Positions 1 to 9,204 of a DNA stretch of 64,000 nucleotides are shown here, piece by piece. The stretch is from a bacterium (lineage in GTDB: Bacteria > Sysuimicrobiota > Sysuimicrobiia > Sysuimicrobiales > Segetimicrobiaceae), in NCBI GenBank assembly GCA_035307765.1, contig DATGHU010000005.1:118446-182445 (forward strand), in the 5' to 3' direction. The translations under genes were made by a program, and so were the position numbers. Below the pieces are notes generated by a model. The model was not told where the DNA came from. It ran no database searches and saw only the letters and a program-made list of their open reading frames with translations. Positions within the stretch are counted from its first letter, which is position 1. The number at the start of each line of letters is the position of its first letter.

Positions 1-315
1 AACCTCCCGAGCCCATTCGTCGGGCCGTGGGAACTCCTCTGGATGCCGCTGGCTAACCTCGTCGGTGGATGGGCCGGCTGGCGGGTCGGGCGGGTCAACG
101 CCTACCTCGGCGCCACCGTGTACGCGGTCATCATCGGCGCCGCGGTCACGACGATGCTCTCCGTGCTGCTCCGGGCGCCTTTCCGAGCGCTGATCACCCC
201 GCTGATCGGAAGCGAGGTGATCCTCTTGATCGCCGGGGTCCCCATGATGCACCCCGTGCACGTCGCGCTCCAACGGCTGCGTGGGCGGACGGCGGGGAGC
301 GCCGCGCCTCGCTAG
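1..315 (+). CDS. QueT-like ECF transporter S component (5' partial)
   Basis: The reading frame is open from base 1, so the gene starts outside the window; 104 C-terminal residues are visible. They include an N-terminal stretch resembling the conserved SPF-GPWELL segment of the QueT family, then two hydrophobic helices (about residues 15-55 and 60-80), and a short basic tail. QueT proteins are membrane substrate-binding subunits of ECF transporters, usually linked to queuosine precursors. The gene converges with the minus-strand ECF operon, 44 bp from its last gene, so it could share that operon's energising module, but this is inference. Family assignment rests on a short C-terminal piece. 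Confidence 0.55.
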   Translation, partial: NLPSPFVGPWELLWMPLANLVGGWAGWRVGRVNAYLGATVYAVIIGAAVTTMLSVLLRAPFRALITPLIGSEVILLIAGVPMMHPVHVALQRLRGRTAGSAAPR

Positions 316-359
316 CGGGCGGCAGCGCCAGCCTCCGAGTTCAGCCGGGTCGATCCGGG

Positions 360-1778
360 TCAGCGTTCCTCGGGCGGCTCGGGGGGACGTCGCTCGTGCC
401 ATGGGGTTGCCCGCTCATAGGCATGGGCGATGGCGAGGATCGTGGCCTCGTCCATCGGGCGGCCCACGATCTGCAGCCCAATGGGCAGGCCGTCGTCGCC
501 GAAGCCGCACGGAACCGAGATCGCAGGAAGCCCCACGAGGTTGATGAGCCGTGAGAACCGGGTAAGGAAGCCGCGCACTTCGATCTGGCGCCCACCGACC
601 TCGAGCGTGCGCTGGCCTATTGGCGGCGCCGTGGTGGGCACGGAGGGAAGAACGACCGCCGCGTAAGGGGCCAGCCATTCATCGACCTCGCCCAGCAGCA
701 GCGCGCGAACTTTCTGGGCGCGCAGGTATTGGCTGGCCGTGACGAAGGCTCCCTGGCGCAGCAGGTCGAGCGTCTCCGGACCGTAGTCCCCGGGCCGCTC
801 ACGCATCCATCCCTCGTGCACGCTGGCGGCCTCGGCCAAAATGACGGCGGTGGCCGCGGCCCGGGCTTCGTTCGGTCGGGGGAACGGGACGTCCTCCAGC
901 CGCAGGCCCAGGGATCTCAAGACCTCGAGCGCGGCGCGAAACCGGGACCGCACCTCCTCGGTCATCTCCTGATGGTACTCGTCGTCGAGCACACCCAGGC
1001 GCCCACCCCGGGGGGGCCCACCGAGCCCGGCGTAAAAATCCGGCACGGCATGGCCGAGGGTTGACGGATCGGCGGGGTCCGGGCCGGCGATCGCCCGAAG
1101 CACCAAGGCGGCATCCTCCACGCTCCGGGTGAGCGGCCCGATGTGGTCGAGGGTCCACGAGAGCGGAAACACCCCGTGGCGGCTGACGCGGCCGTAGGTA
1201 GGTTTGAGCCCCACCACGCCGCACACCGCCGCCGGGATGCGGATGCTCCCGCCGGTGTCCGTCCCCAGTGACACCGGACCCAATCCCGCGGCGACGGCCG
1301 CACCTGAGCCCCCGCTCGATCCCCCCGGAATGCGGTCGATGTCCCACGGGTTGCGTGTCGGACCGTAGTGCGGATTGTTGGACGTCACCCCGAACGCGAA
1401 CTCGTGCAGCGCGTTCTTCCCAAGAAGAACCGCACCCGCCTCCCGCAACCGCATCGTGACGGTGGCGTCGCGGATGGGGACGTGCTCGGCCAGGATCCGC
1501 GAGCCGCACGTCGTGCGCGTCCCACGCGTATCGATGAGATCCTTGAGCGAAACGGGAATCCCGTGCAGCGGTCCCCGGTACTGCCCGCCGGCAATCTCCC
1601 GTTCCGCCTCCCTGGCCTGGGCCAGGGCCACATCAGCCGTTACGGTGATGAACGCATTCAGCACCCGACACCGCTCGATGCGAGCGAGGAGCGACTCCAC
1701 GAGCGCCACCGGCGAGAGCGCCCTGGCCCGGATCTGAGGCGCCAGTTCGGCGGCGGTCGCGTAGGCCAGTTCGCTCAC
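360..1778 (-). CDS. Amidase (amidase-signature family, GatA/AtzE-like)
   Basis: A 472-residue amidase-signature hydrolase that should cleave a carboxamide C-N bond in the cytoplasm. The Ser-cisSer-Lys triad is visible: Lys79 (PVSLKD), Ser154 in GGSSGG and nucleophile Ser178 in DTGGSIR. The chosen start is a GTG at 1778 whose last two bases are the first two of the upstream gene's TGA (GTGA), which implies translational coupling. An ATG at 1811 would add 11 residues and a 37-bp overlap. The preceding GatC/AtzG-like gene suggests a two-subunit hydrolase. As the last gene of an ECF transporter operon it probably acts on the imported compound or a derivative. Substrate cannot be read from sequence; a misacylated-tRNA role is less likely without GatB nearby. 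Confidence 0.85.
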   Translation of the reverse strand: MSELAYATAAELAPQIRARALSPVALVESLLARIERCRVLNAFITVTADVALAQAREAEREIAGGQYRGPLHGIPVSLKDLIDTRGTRTTCGSRILAEHVPIRDATVTMRLREAGAVLLGKNALHEFAFGVTSNNPHYGPTRNPWDIDRIPGGSSGGSGAAVAAGLGPVSLGTDTGGSIRIPAAVCGVVGLKPTYGRVSRHGVFPLSWTLDHIGPLTRSVEDAALVLRAIAGPDPADPSTLGHAVPDFYAGLGGPPRGGRLGVLDDEYHQEMTEEVRSRFRAALEVLRSLGLRLEDVPFPRPNEARAAATAVILAEAASVHEGWMRERPGDYGPETLDLLRQGAFVTASQYLRAQKVRALLLGEVDEWLAPYAAVVLPSVPTTAPPIGQRTLEVGGRQIEVRGFLTRFSRLINLVGLPAISVPCGFGDDGLPIGLQIVGRPMDEATILAIAHAYERATPWHERRPPEPPEER

Positions 1779-1978
1779 CGGGGGCGGCTTCCCGGGGTCA
1801 TCTCCCCCCACGGTTTGGGGGTGAACGCCGGCTCCAGATCGGCGATCGGCAACGCCGTCAACCGGTCGAGGTCCACGTAGAGGGCGTCCACAAGCGGGAG
1901 TAACCGCTCCAGGTCGACTTGGGTCATCCGGACCCCGGCCAGGTGCGCGATCCGCCCCAGGTCACCGATCGTGAGCAT
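1775..1978 (-). CDS. GatC/AtzG-like small amidase subunit
   Basis: A 67-residue protein with an N-terminal helical segment and a C-terminal LEPAF-TPKPW stretch, the same layout as GatC (which wraps GatA through its EPA-x-FRP tail) and AtzG (small partner of the amidase AtzE). It starts 15 nt after the S-component gene and overlaps the amidase start by four bases. Such small subunits stabilise or activate amidase-signature enzymes. The assignment depends on size, tail motif and position; overall similarity is weak, so GatC-like is a structural guess. Confidence 0.6.
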   Translation of the reverse strand: MLTIGDLGRIAHLAGVRMTQVDLERLLPLVDALYVDLDRLTALPIADLEPAFTPKPWGEMTPGSRPR

Positions 1979-1993
1979 GCCGGGCGCGCCCCC

Positions 1994-2545
1994 TTAGACG
2001 CGCGCCCGGGCCTGTCCGACCTGCACCCGCTTCCAGGAGAGGAGCACGGCAAGGGAAATGATCACGGCGACGATGATCTCGGGGATACCGTGGGTGAAGG
2101 CCACGGTCCACGCCACCTTACCCGGCAGGTAGTGGCGGGCCACACCGAGCCCGAGCACAAGGATGGTGTTCGTGGCGGTGCCGACGATCGCGGCGACCGT
2201 GATTCCCCACCACTCCCCGGCCCGACGGGCGGCGAAATAGGCCCAGGCGGCAAAGACGCCGATGAAAATCCGTGGCACGATCGCCACGATCGGATCCTTG
2301 AACATCGGGGTCGTCGCCTGCAGAAAACTATAGATGCCGAAGATGATGCCGATCAGTCCGCCGACGATGGGTCCTTCCAAAATCCCTCCGATGATCGCCG
2401 GCACGTGCATGATCGTGGCGTTGATCCCGGTCGGCATCGGGATAAAACCGAGACGGGTGGCTCCAAGGAAGATGGCAATCGCCCCGAGGACCCCAGAGAT
2501 CACGATCCCGCGCGTCGAGAGCCCTCCCTGACGTACCTCCTGCAT
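1994..2545 (-). CDS. ECF transporter S component, unknown substrate
   Basis: A 183-residue membrane protein with about six hydrophobic segments, including a glycine-rich run near residues 45-70 and a C-terminal helix ending in a basic tail (SWKRVQVGQ). It resembles the ECF_trnsprt-type substrate-binding subunits (pantothenate, folate and hydroxymethylpyrimidine transporters belong there). In the membrane it would capture substrate and dock on EcfT-EcfA1A2, encoded just upstream. It is separated from ecfT by a 144-nt leader with a hairpin, unlike the overlapping genes around it, so it may be regulated separately. A strong GGGGGTGAGGAG precedes the ATG. The amidase downstream suggests an amide or lactam-like substrate; this is inference. 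Confidence 0.75.
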   Translation of the reverse strand: MQEVRQGGLSTRGIVISGVLGAIAIFLGATRLGFIPMPTGINATIMHVPAIIGGILEGPIVGGLIGIIFGIYSFLQATTPMFKDPIVAIVPRIFIGVFAAWAYFAARRAGEWWGITVAAIVGTATNTILVLGLGVARHYLPGKVAWTVAFTHGIPEIIVAVIISLAVLLSWKRVQVGQARARV

Positions 2546-2689
2546 CTCCTCACCCCCTCCCGGACCTCCCCGTCAGGAACCCGGGGCCGGTTGCCGGATG
2601 TACTGGCACATTCCCTGCCGGATCTGAGCCCCCCTGCCGCCGAGGCCGCCACTCGCCGTGGCGGGCGTCACGCCTGGAATCGCCCGCGC
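2546..2689 (-). promoter_or_regulatory. Intra-operon leader with hairpin before the S-component gene
   Basis: A 144-nt non-coding gap in an otherwise overlapping operon. A perfect 7-bp hairpin (arms 2646-2652 and 2658-2664, 5-nt loop) lies close to the ecfT stop, and an 8-bp direct repeat TGCCGGAT (plus strand) occurs at 2592-2599 and 2616-2623. It could be an attenuator, a processing site or a riboswitch for the S component. I could not match a known riboswitch consensus. Confidence 0.3.
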
Positions 2690-3529
2690 CTAGAAGGGAA
2701 AGCGGACGAACAGCATGGCCACAAGAAAGGCCAACGCCGCGACGGGGGCGAGCCAGTCCAGCGGCCGCCCGGGGAGAATGGCGTAGGTGGTTCGACCTTC
2801 CCCCCCCATATACGCCCGCGCTTCCATCGCGACGATCAGCTCTTCCCCGCGGCGGAGCGCGAACGTGAACAAGGGGACGAGGACGGGGAGAAGACGCCGG
2901 GTGGCCGCCACGAAGTTCCCGCGCCGGCCGCGAATGGTGCCGCCGCGGGAGGCCTGGGCTTTCAGGAGCCGCTCCGCCTCCAAGGCAATCGTCGGGATGA
3001 ATCGAAGCGCGATCGTGACCACCAGGGCCAGTTCGTGCGAGGGCACCCGCAGCCGCCGGAAGGGACGGAGCAGCCGTTCGATGCCGTGCGTGAGCTCGGT
3101 CGTTCGGGTCGATAGGGTGAACACGCTCGTCACGAGGAGCAACTCGACGAAACGCGCTGCGGAGATCACGACCAGGCGGGCGACCGCCGCGGTCACGACA
3201 ATCCACCCCCAGTGAAAGATCACCGGGCTGGTGGGATCATAGTTGCGGCCGAAAAACAGCAGCTGCAGCAGCGCGAGGATGAGCAGGAGCGGAACGGCCG
3301 GGATCAACCCGCGCAGGGCGTACGAGAAGGGGATGCGGCCGAGCACCACGACCGCCGAGCAGGCGATCAGCAGAGAGGCATTGCCGAGAATGCTGGGCGT
3401 GAAGCTCACCGCTGCGGTCAGCAGGACCGCGGCAATGATCTTCGCCCGCGGGTCCAGCCGGTGCAGGTACGAGCCGGTCGGCAGATACTGGCCGATCGTA
3501 ATGTTGCGCAGCAGCTCGAACTCGTTCAC
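2690..3529 (-). CDS. ecfT: ECF transporter transmembrane subunit EcfT
   Basis: A 279-residue membrane coupling subunit that links the two ATPases to the S component. Hydrophobic helices lie near residues 27-65, 70-85, 100-130 and 255-275; the cytoplasmic part carries the short Ala-Arg-Gly-like coupling motifs expected in EcfT (KAQASRG, MEARAY). The start is a GTG at 3529 overlapping the ecfA2 stop as GTGA. A longer in-frame read upstream lies inside ecfA2 and is not credible. It sits third in the A1-A2-T module, the usual order. Length is normal for the family. Confidence 0.9.
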   Translation of the reverse strand: MNEFELLRNITIGQYLPTGSYLHRLDPRAKIIAAVLLTAAVSFTPSILGNASLLIACSAVVVLGRIPFSYALRGLIPAVPLLLILALLQLLFFGRNYDPTSPVIFHWGWIVVTAAVARLVVISAARFVELLLVTSVFTLSTRTTELTHGIERLLRPFRRLRVPSHELALVVTIALRFIPTIALEAERLLKAQASRGGTIRGRRGNFVAATRRLLPVLVPLFTFALRRGEELIVAMEARAYMGGEGRTTYAILPGRPLDWLAPVAALAFLVAMLFVRFPF

Positions 3530-4440
3530 GGACCCTCGCTCAACAGGGGCGCCAGGGCCTGCTCGGCCTCCTCTACGGTCAGCGCGTCGCCGCGAACGTG
3601 GTACCCTCGCGCGCGCAGTCGCTGGACGACCTGGGTCGCCTCGGGGGGGGCGAGGCCGAGTTCGGCGAGGCGCGCGCCGTCGACGAACACCTCCCGCGGG
3701 GTGCCGGTTGCCACCACCGCTCCGTCGTGCAGGATGTAGAGGCGGTCGCTCAGCCGAGCCACCTCCTCCATATCGTGCGAGACGAGCACCAGCGTCATCC
3801 CCTCGCGCGTGCGGAGATCCCGGATGCGCCCCCGAAGCTCCTCGCGGGCCCCCGGATCCAACCCCGACGTCGGCTCGTCGACCACCAGCACCCGAGGCCG
3901 CAACGCGAGCACGCCGGCAAGCGCCGCCTTTCGCAACTCGCCGCCGCTCAGCGTGAAGGTGTACCGGTCCTTGAAAGCGTCGAAGGGGAGACCGACCGTC
4001 TCCATCGCCCACCGGACACGTTCACGGATCTCGAGGAATGGAAGGCGAAGCTGGCGGGGTCCGTACGCGATGTCGTCGCCGACCAGGCGCTCGAACACCT
4101 GGGTCTCCGGTTCCTGGAAGACGAGGCCCACGATGCGCCTGACGGCGGCCAGATCGACATCCGGCCTCCCCAGATCATGCCCCGCGACCAGGACCCGGCC
4201 GCGGATGGGACGCATCAGGCCGTTGAAATACTGGATTAGGGTGGACTTTCCGGACCCGGTCTGGCCGATGACCCCGACGGCTTCGCCGGGATAGATGTTC
4301 AGGCTGATGCCGCGCAGGGCTTGGTGCTCGAACGGGGTCCCCGCCATGTAGGTATGCCAAAGGTTCTCCACCGCGATGAGCGGAGACACCCCCGGCCGCG
4401 CGGCGGTGAGGGTTCCGGCGTGCTCCCCCCGGTCGATCAC
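3526..4440 (-). CDS. ecfA2: ECF transporter ATPase EcfA2
   Basis: A 304-residue ABC ATPase. Walker A GQTGSGKS is at 59-66, Q-loop at Gln109, signature LSGGEL at 164-169, Walker B VLVVDEPT around 184-191, and switch His222. A C-terminal extension of about 60 residues after the D-loop region is typical of EcfA proteins. With EcfA1 it forms the heterodimeric motor. Its ATG overlaps the ecfA1 stop by four bases (ATGA) and its stop overlaps the ecfT start. EcfA2 rather than A1 is inferred from gene order and the LSGGE signature. Confidence 0.9.
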   Translation of the reverse strand: MIDRGEHAGTLTAARPGVSPLIAVENLWHTYMAGTPFEHQALRGISLNIYPGEAVGVIGQTGSGKSTLIQYFNGLMRPIRGRVLVAGHDLGRPDVDLAAVRRIVGLVFQEPETQVFERLVGDDIAYGPRQLRLPFLEIRERVRWAMETVGLPFDAFKDRYTFTLSGGELRKAALAGVLALRPRVLVVDEPTSGLDPGAREELRGRIRDLRTREGMTLVLVSHDMEEVARLSDRLYILHDGAVVATGTPREVFVDGARLAELGLAPPEATQVVQRLRARGYHVRGDALTVEEAEQALAPLLSEGP

Positions 4441-5315
4441 CGGGGAATCGAGGCCCGTGCCGCCACCGCCTGCACCATCTCATCCACGGTCAGCAGGCCG
4501 GCGGGAAACGTCGGGACCCGGCGGTGCAGCCTGCCGGCGAGCGCGGCCACAGGGGGGAGGTCGAGCCCGATGCGGTGCAGCTCATCCACCTGGGCGAACA
4601 CCCTGCGCGGCGTCCCCGCCAGCCGGATCGTCCCTCGGTCGAGGACGATCACCCGATCGGCCACGGCGGCCTCGCTCATCAGGTGGGTGATGGTCACGAT
4701 CGCCGTCCCGCCGCGGCGCAGGGCCGCGACCACCTCGGCCACCTCTCCTCGCCCGCGCGGGTCCAGCATGGAGGTCGCTTCGTCGAGGACCAGGCACTCA
4801 GGCTGCATGGCCAGCACGCCGGCGATAGCCACCCGCTGCTTCTGACCGGCCGACAGCAGGTGGGGCGGACGATCTCGTGCCTCCCACATTCCAACGGTCT
4901 CCAAGGCCCGGCGAACCCGCCGCCGCAACTCGGCGTGGGGCACCCCGAGGTTCTCGGGGCCGAAGGCGACGTCTTCCTCCACGATCGTCGCCACCATCTG
5001 GCTCTCCGGGTGCTGGAACACCATTCCAACGGTCTGCCGGATGGCCCGCAGGCTGCCTGGGTCGGCGGTGTCCATGCCGCGGACTCGGACCGTTCCGCGC
5101 TGGGGCCGCAGCAGCCCGTTCAGGTGGCGGGCGAGGGTGGATTTCCCGGACCCGTTCGGCCCGATGATCGCCAGGTGCTCGCCCGGGGTGACCTCAAGCG
5201 AGACGCCGCGGAGCACCCGGGCATCCGAGCCCGGCTCGCCGCCTTGCGGCGCCCCGGCGGCAGATGCGGCATACGAAAACTCCACGCCGTCGCAGACGAT
5301 CAGGGGGCCCGGCAT
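4437..5315 (-). CDS. ecfA1: ECF transporter ATPase EcfA1
   Basis: A 292-residue ABC ATPase with Walker A GPNGSGKS at 52-59, Q-loop Gln101, signature LSAGQKQR starting at 154, Walker B CLVLDEAT around 174-181 and switch His211. The LSAGQ form and DEAT ending are common in EcfA1 proteins, so they are not defects. It begins one base into the stop of the M20 gene (TGATG), making the hydrolase and transporter one transcription unit. It pairs with EcfA2 to power uptake. Confidence 0.9.
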   Translation of the reverse strand: MPGPLIVCDGVEFSYAASAAGAPQGGEPGSDARVLRGVSLEVTPGEHLAIIGPNGSGKSTLARHLNGLLRPQRGTVRVRGMDTADPGSLRAIRQTVGMVFQHPESQMVATIVEEDVAFGPENLGVPHAELRRRVRRALETVGMWEARDRPPHLLSAGQKQRVAIAGVLAMQPECLVLDEATSMLDPRGRGEVAEVVAALRRGGTAIVTITHLMSEAAVADRVIVLDRGTIRLAGTPRRVFAQVDELHRIGLDLPPVAALAGRLHRRVPTFPAGLLTVDEMVQAVAARASIPR

Positions 5316-6544
5316 CAGGCGGCACCGCCGAGAGCGTAGCAGGCGGCCACGGCGAAGATCCGGCAGGCTTCGACGAGGTCGGTCACCCGGATAAACTCAT
5401 CGACCTGGTGAGGAATCGTCACGTCTCCCGGGCCGATCGTCACGATGGGAATGTGGGCCCAGGCGTGCAGGAAGGTCCCATCGGTGGCGCCGGGCACCCC
5501 TCGGTATCGCGGCGGCCGGGCTTGGACCCGCCGGCAGGCGTGCTCGACCGCCGAGACGATCGACGCGTCCCGGGGAGTCTCCGTCCACGGCCGCTCCTCG
5601 AACACCTCGAGGTCGCCCGTGCAGCCCGGGAGGGCCGCGACCGCGGCGTCGACGGCCGCGGCGAGGTCGCGGCGGATCTCCGCGTCCGCTTGACCAGGAA
5701 TCGTTCGGATATCCAGTCCGACCAGGGCCTGATCGTGCATGACGTTGAGTTGTGCCACGCTCCCCGCCGCCAGCACGGTGGGCGTGACGCTGGGCTCGCC
5801 GAGCAGCGGATGGCTCCCGTGGCGCGCCACGTATCGCTCCTCGAGCGTCCGCATCCCGGCGACAAACGCCGCCGCCGCTGGGATGGGGTTGAGGCCGCTC
5901 TTCGGCATCGCGCCGTGCGCCATCTTTCCCCTGAACCGCGCCAGCGCCCGGAGCGCGCCCTTCTGAACGAGGCAGATGTTGTTGGCTTCGGGCTCGCAGA
6001 TAATCGCCCCGCAGGCCCCCTCAGCCCACCCGTTCCGGATGAACGACTTGATGCCGAGCATCATCCCCTCTTCGTCGGCAACAACCGCGATCCGGATCCG
6101 GCCGGGCAACGTGACCCCGGCGTCGCGGATCGCGCGCACCGCGGCGATCGCGGCGGCGACCCCCCCCTTCATATCGGCAGCCCCCCGCCCGTAGAGGCGC
6201 CCGTCGGCGACCACGCCGCCGAATGGCGGTACCGACCACGCCGAGGCGTCGCCCTCGGTCACCACGTCGCTGTGACCTTCCAGAATCAGGAGCGGTCCCG
6301 CCCCCCGTCCTCGCCAGTCCCCGATGACGTTGGGGCGACCCGGAGCCGCTTCCTCGCAGTGCACCTCGAGCCCGAGCCGCCGCAACTCATCGGCGACGAG
6401 CGACGCGGCGGCGGTTTCGTTGGCGAGGGGATCCTCTGGCCGGAACACGCTCGGAGTCCTCACCAGTCGGCAGGCCAGATCGATGAGATACGGCTCGTCA
6501 ACCGCCGTCACCACCGCATCGACCGCCGTATCGAACGCGCGCAT
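5315..6544 (-). CDS. M20-family metallo-deacylase (ArgE/DapE-like)
   Basis: A 409-residue cytoplasmic M20 hydrolase. The metal and catalytic set is intact: His91 in GHSDVV, bridging Asp124 in GRGAADMKGG, and the Glu158-Glu159 pair in ADEEG. The lid domain lies roughly at residues 195-310. Family members cleave N-acyl or N-carbamoyl amino acids and small peptides using two zinc or cobalt ions. It follows the aldehyde dehydrogenase by 8 nt and overlaps ecfA1, so it probably processes what the ECF transporter imports. ArgE and DapE themselves are less likely because no arginine or lysine biosynthesis gene is near. Confidence 0.85.
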   Translation of the reverse strand: MRAFDTAVDAVVTAVDEPYLIDLACRLVRTPSVFRPEDPLANETAAASLVADELRRLGLEVHCEEAAPGRPNVIGDWRGRGAGPLLILEGHSDVVTEGDASAWSVPPFGGVVADGRLYGRGAADMKGGVAAAIAAVRAIRDAGVTLPGRIRIAVVADEEGMMLGIKSFIRNGWAEGACGAIICEPEANNICLVQKGALRALARFRGKMAHGAMPKSGLNPIPAAAAFVAGMRTLEERYVARHGSHPLLGEPSVTPTVLAAGSVAQLNVMHDQALVGLDIRTIPGQADAEIRRDLAAAVDAAVAALPGCTGDLEVFEERPWTETPRDASIVSAVEHACRRVQARPPRYRGVPGATDGTFLHAWAHIPIVTIGPGDVTIPHQVDEFIRVTDLVEACRIFAVAACYALGGAA

Positions 6545-6552
6545 CGAGGGGC

Positions 6553-8037
6553 TCAGTAGATATTCGACTGCCGCACCCGCCCGGTATAGTCCCAGAACAC
6601 GCTCTTGATCTCAGTGAAGAATTCCAATCCTTCCTCCGCCATCTCCCGGCCGCCGACGCCGCTCCACTTGATGCCGCCGAACGGGATCTGGGCCTCACCC
6701 CCAACGGTGGGGGAGTTCACGTGGACCATGCCGACCTCGACGCCGTCGATGAAGCGCATGATCGCGTTGGCGTCGGACGCGTAGATCGAGGAAGAGAGAC
6801 CGTAGCGAAGACCATTGGTGACCGCGAGGGCCTCGTCGAGGGACGCGACTTCGATCACCGACAGCACCGGGCCGAAGATTTCTTCCCGCGCGATCCGGTG
6901 GCCGGGCTGGACGTCCGCAAACACGGTGGGCTCGACGAAGTATCCCCGGGCGTACGCACCATCGGCCAAGCGCCGACCTCCGCAGAGCAGGCGCGCGCCC
7001 TCGGCCCGCCCGGCCTCGATGTAGCCGAGAACCGTGGTGAGCTGGTGCGAATCCACGAGCGGGCCCATGCCGACGCCGGCCTCCAGACCGTTGCCGACGC
7101 GGATGCTCCGGGCCCGATCGACAATCGCGTCGGCGAGCCGCGCGCGCACGTCCCGGTGCACCACACATAGGCTGGTGGCGGTACAGCGCTGGCCGGTGCT
7201 GCCAAAGGCACCCTGGACGATCCCGGCGACCGCGAGTTCCAGATCGGCATCGGGCATGACGACGACAGCGTTCTTGCCCCCCATTTCGCAGGTGACCTTC
7301 GCCAACCGGCGGGCCGCGCGCGCGTAGACCTCTCCCCCAATCTCACAGGACCCGGTGAAGGAGACGGCCCGCACCATCGGATGGGTGACCAACGCATCGC
7401 CAACTTCGGGACCCGGCCCGACGATGATGGTCAGCACGCCCCGCGGGAGCCCGGCCTCCTCGAGGATATCCCGGTACCGCTGGGCGACGAGCGGCGTCAA
7501 CGATGCCGGTTTGAGGATGACGGCGTTTCCCGCCACGAGGGCCGGGGCGACCTTCCAGGCCGGCTCCGCCCAAGGGAAGTTCCAGGGAGTGATCACCGCG
7601 ACGACCCCGAGCGGTTCCCGCAACGTCATCAGCACCGTCGTGGGCATCTCCGACGGCCGGGTTTTGCCGCCCATCCGAAAGCCCTCGCCGGCGTACCACT
7701 CGAGCAGAGCAATCCCCTTGAGCACCTCTCCGCGTGCCTCGCTGAGGATCTTGCCTTCTTCGCGAGTGAGCAAGCCCGCGAGTTCGTCGAGCCGGGACCG
7801 GGCAAGCTCGGCCGCCCTCGCCAGGACACGCCCCCGCTCCGGCGCCGGGGTCGCGCGCCAGATCCGATACGCCCCTTGGGCCCGCTCCACGGCCCGGATC
7901 ACATCCTGCGCGGTGTGCTGCGGAATCTCCGCCAACACCTCAGCGGTATCGGCGGGGTTGGTATCGATGACCGTGCGGGGACCTCTACCCCCGGTCCCGG
8001 CACGCCGAGACTCTGGAAGATCGCGGGTCGTGCTCAT
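6553..8037 (-). CDS. NAD(P)-dependent aldehyde dehydrogenase
   Basis: A 494-residue aldehyde dehydrogenase that oxidises an aldehyde to an acid. Asn153 (PWNFP), Lys176 (ILKPAS), general base Glu251 (CEMGGKN) and nucleophile Cys285 (GQRCTATS) are present. The GQRCTATS segment and overall pattern resemble semialdehyde dehydrogenases such as ketoglutaric semialdehyde dehydrogenase. The start is ATG 8037 with AGGAGG seven bases upstream; a frame extension to 8079 lacks support. It is the first gene of the ECF-amidase operon and may oxidise an aldehyde released downstream of the hydrolases. It could also serve the guanidinobutyraldehyde step discussed for the 23.6-26.4 kb genes. Confidence 0.9.
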   Translation of the reverse strand: MSTTRDLPESRRAGTGGRGPRTVIDTNPADTAEVLAEIPQHTAQDVIRAVERAQGAYRIWRATPAPERGRVLARAAELARSRLDELAGLLTREEGKILSEARGEVLKGIALLEWYAGEGFRMGGKTRPSEMPTTVLMTLREPLGVVAVITPWNFPWAEPAWKVAPALVAGNAVILKPASLTPLVAQRYRDILEEAGLPRGVLTIIVGPGPEVGDALVTHPMVRAVSFTGSCEIGGEVYARAARRLAKVTCEMGGKNAVVVMPDADLELAVAGIVQGAFGSTGQRCTATSLCVVHRDVRARLADAIVDRARSIRVGNGLEAGVGMGPLVDSHQLTTVLGYIEAGRAEGARLLCGGRRLADGAYARGYFVEPTVFADVQPGHRIAREEIFGPVLSVIEVASLDEALAVTNGLRYGLSSSIYASDANAIMRFIDGVEVGMVHVNSPTVGGEAQIPFGGIKWSGVGGREMAEEGLEFFTEIKSVFWDYTGRVRQSNIY

Positions 8038-8193
8038 CCACGCCCTCCTTCTGGTGCGCATCGGCGGGTTTCCGGGCACCGGCGGCCGTGTTCAGTTCCG
8101 CCTGAGGAAAGTCCTTCCGCGGGAAGCGTTCGCGCAGGCGCGCGCGTTACGCACGGTGTGGGCAGTTTCGCCGATTCGTAGGGAGGAGTCGGG

Positions 8194-9204
8194 GTGCAGG
8201 GACAACCACTCGAGCACGCACGGGCGAAGGGGTTCGCCAGCCCTCCGCCGCGGAAGATCAGGGGCCCCATTGTCGATGTGCACACACACACCACGGAGCC
8301 GGCCACGAATCACGAGCTGATCGAGGCGGCACGGCTCTACGGGATCACCACGCTTGTGGCGATCGCCCCGCTCGACGTCGGCCGCGCGATACAAAACAGA
8401 TACCCAAAGGAAATTGTGCTGGCGGTCCGGCCGATTCTGAATGAACCAAACGGTCAGATCGCGCTCCTGGACCGGGCGGTGGAAACCGTGCACCAAGCCC
8501 GAGCGCTGGGCGCCCCGCTGATCAAATTTTGGTTCGCCCCCCGAATCCGCGATCGGCTGGACTTTCTCCTGGACTCGCCACGGTTGGATCCGGTGTTCCG
8601 GGCGATCGATGAAGAAGGGCTGGGAGTCCTCGTACACGTCAGCGATCCCGACCGGTGGTTCAAGCATAAGTACGACCCCGCCAAATACGGGACGAAGGCG
8701 GACCAGTACCCAATGCTTGAGACCCGGCTCCGGCAGTTCCCGCGGATTCCATTTCTCGCGGCGCATATGGGCGGGGATCCGGAACACCTCGATCACCTGG
8801 CAGACCTGCTGACCCGGTACCCGAATCTCTACCTCGATACGAGCGCCACCAAATGGATCGTCCGCGAGCTCGGCCGGCAGCGGGAGGCCGCGCGAACCTT
8901 CTTTCACCGGTGGGCGGACCGGATCTGCTTCGGGACGGATCAGGTCGTGCTCAAGGAATCCGATCCCACCCGGTACCTCGTACGGTACTGGGTGCACCAG
9001 ATGTTTTGGGAAACGGATCTGCAGTGCCCGTCGCCGATCCCCGATCCTGACAGCGACGGGCCTCCCTCGCTACGCGGACTCGATCTGCCTGAGGGCGTGC
9101 TGGGTGAGATTTATTCGAAAACCGCGGAACGGGCCTTCGGAATTCAAGCCCGCCGACCTGAGGGAGCGCAGACGCACTCCACAACGAAGACCGCTAGCGA
9201 ATGA
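8194..9204 (+). CDS. Metal-dependent amidohydrolase (TIM-barrel, amidohydrolase 2 type)
   Basis: A 336-residue TIM-barrel hydrolase or decarboxylase. Metal-site residues are His30 and His32 (VDVHTH), His148 (LVHVSD), His191 (AAHMGG) and Asp249 (FGTDQ). No carboxylated lysine motif is obvious, as in the amidohydrolase 2 group (ACMSD-like decarboxylases, lactonases). The start is GTG 8194 with GGGAGGAG six bases upstream. It is transcribed divergently from the aldehyde dehydrogenase operon across 156 nt, so the two may share a control region. Confidence 0.85.
   Translation: MQGQPLEHARAKGFASPPPRKIRGPIVDVHTHTTEPATNHELIEAARLYGITTLVAIAPLDVGRAIQNRYPKEIVLAVRPILNEPNGQIALLDRAVETVHQARALGAPLIKFWFAPRIRDRLDFLLDSPRLDPVFRAIDEEGLGVLVHVSDPDRWFKHKYDPAKYGTKADQYPMLETRLRQFPRIPFLAAHMGGDPEHLDHLADLLTRYPNLYLDTSATKWIVRELGRQREAARTFFHRWADRICFGTDQVVLKESDPTRYLVRYWVHQMFWETDLQCPSPIPDPDSDGPPSLRGLDLPEGVLGEIYSKTAERAFGIQARRPEGAQTHSTTKTASE

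Noticed and set aside
2560-2640. GGGAATGTG..CCGGCA stretch in the ECF leader, resembling part of a cobalamin riboswitch
   Set aside because: The B12 box and the long conserved core are absent; only a short chance match.
2690-4012. A 440-codon frame extending ecfT upstream
   Set aside because: The extra 161 codons lie antiphase within ecfA2, which has all ABC motifs; GTG 3529 with a GTGA overlap is the sensible start.
4840-4856. LSAGQ instead of LSGGQ in EcfA1
   Set aside because: This variant is common in EcfA1 proteins, so it is not a defect.
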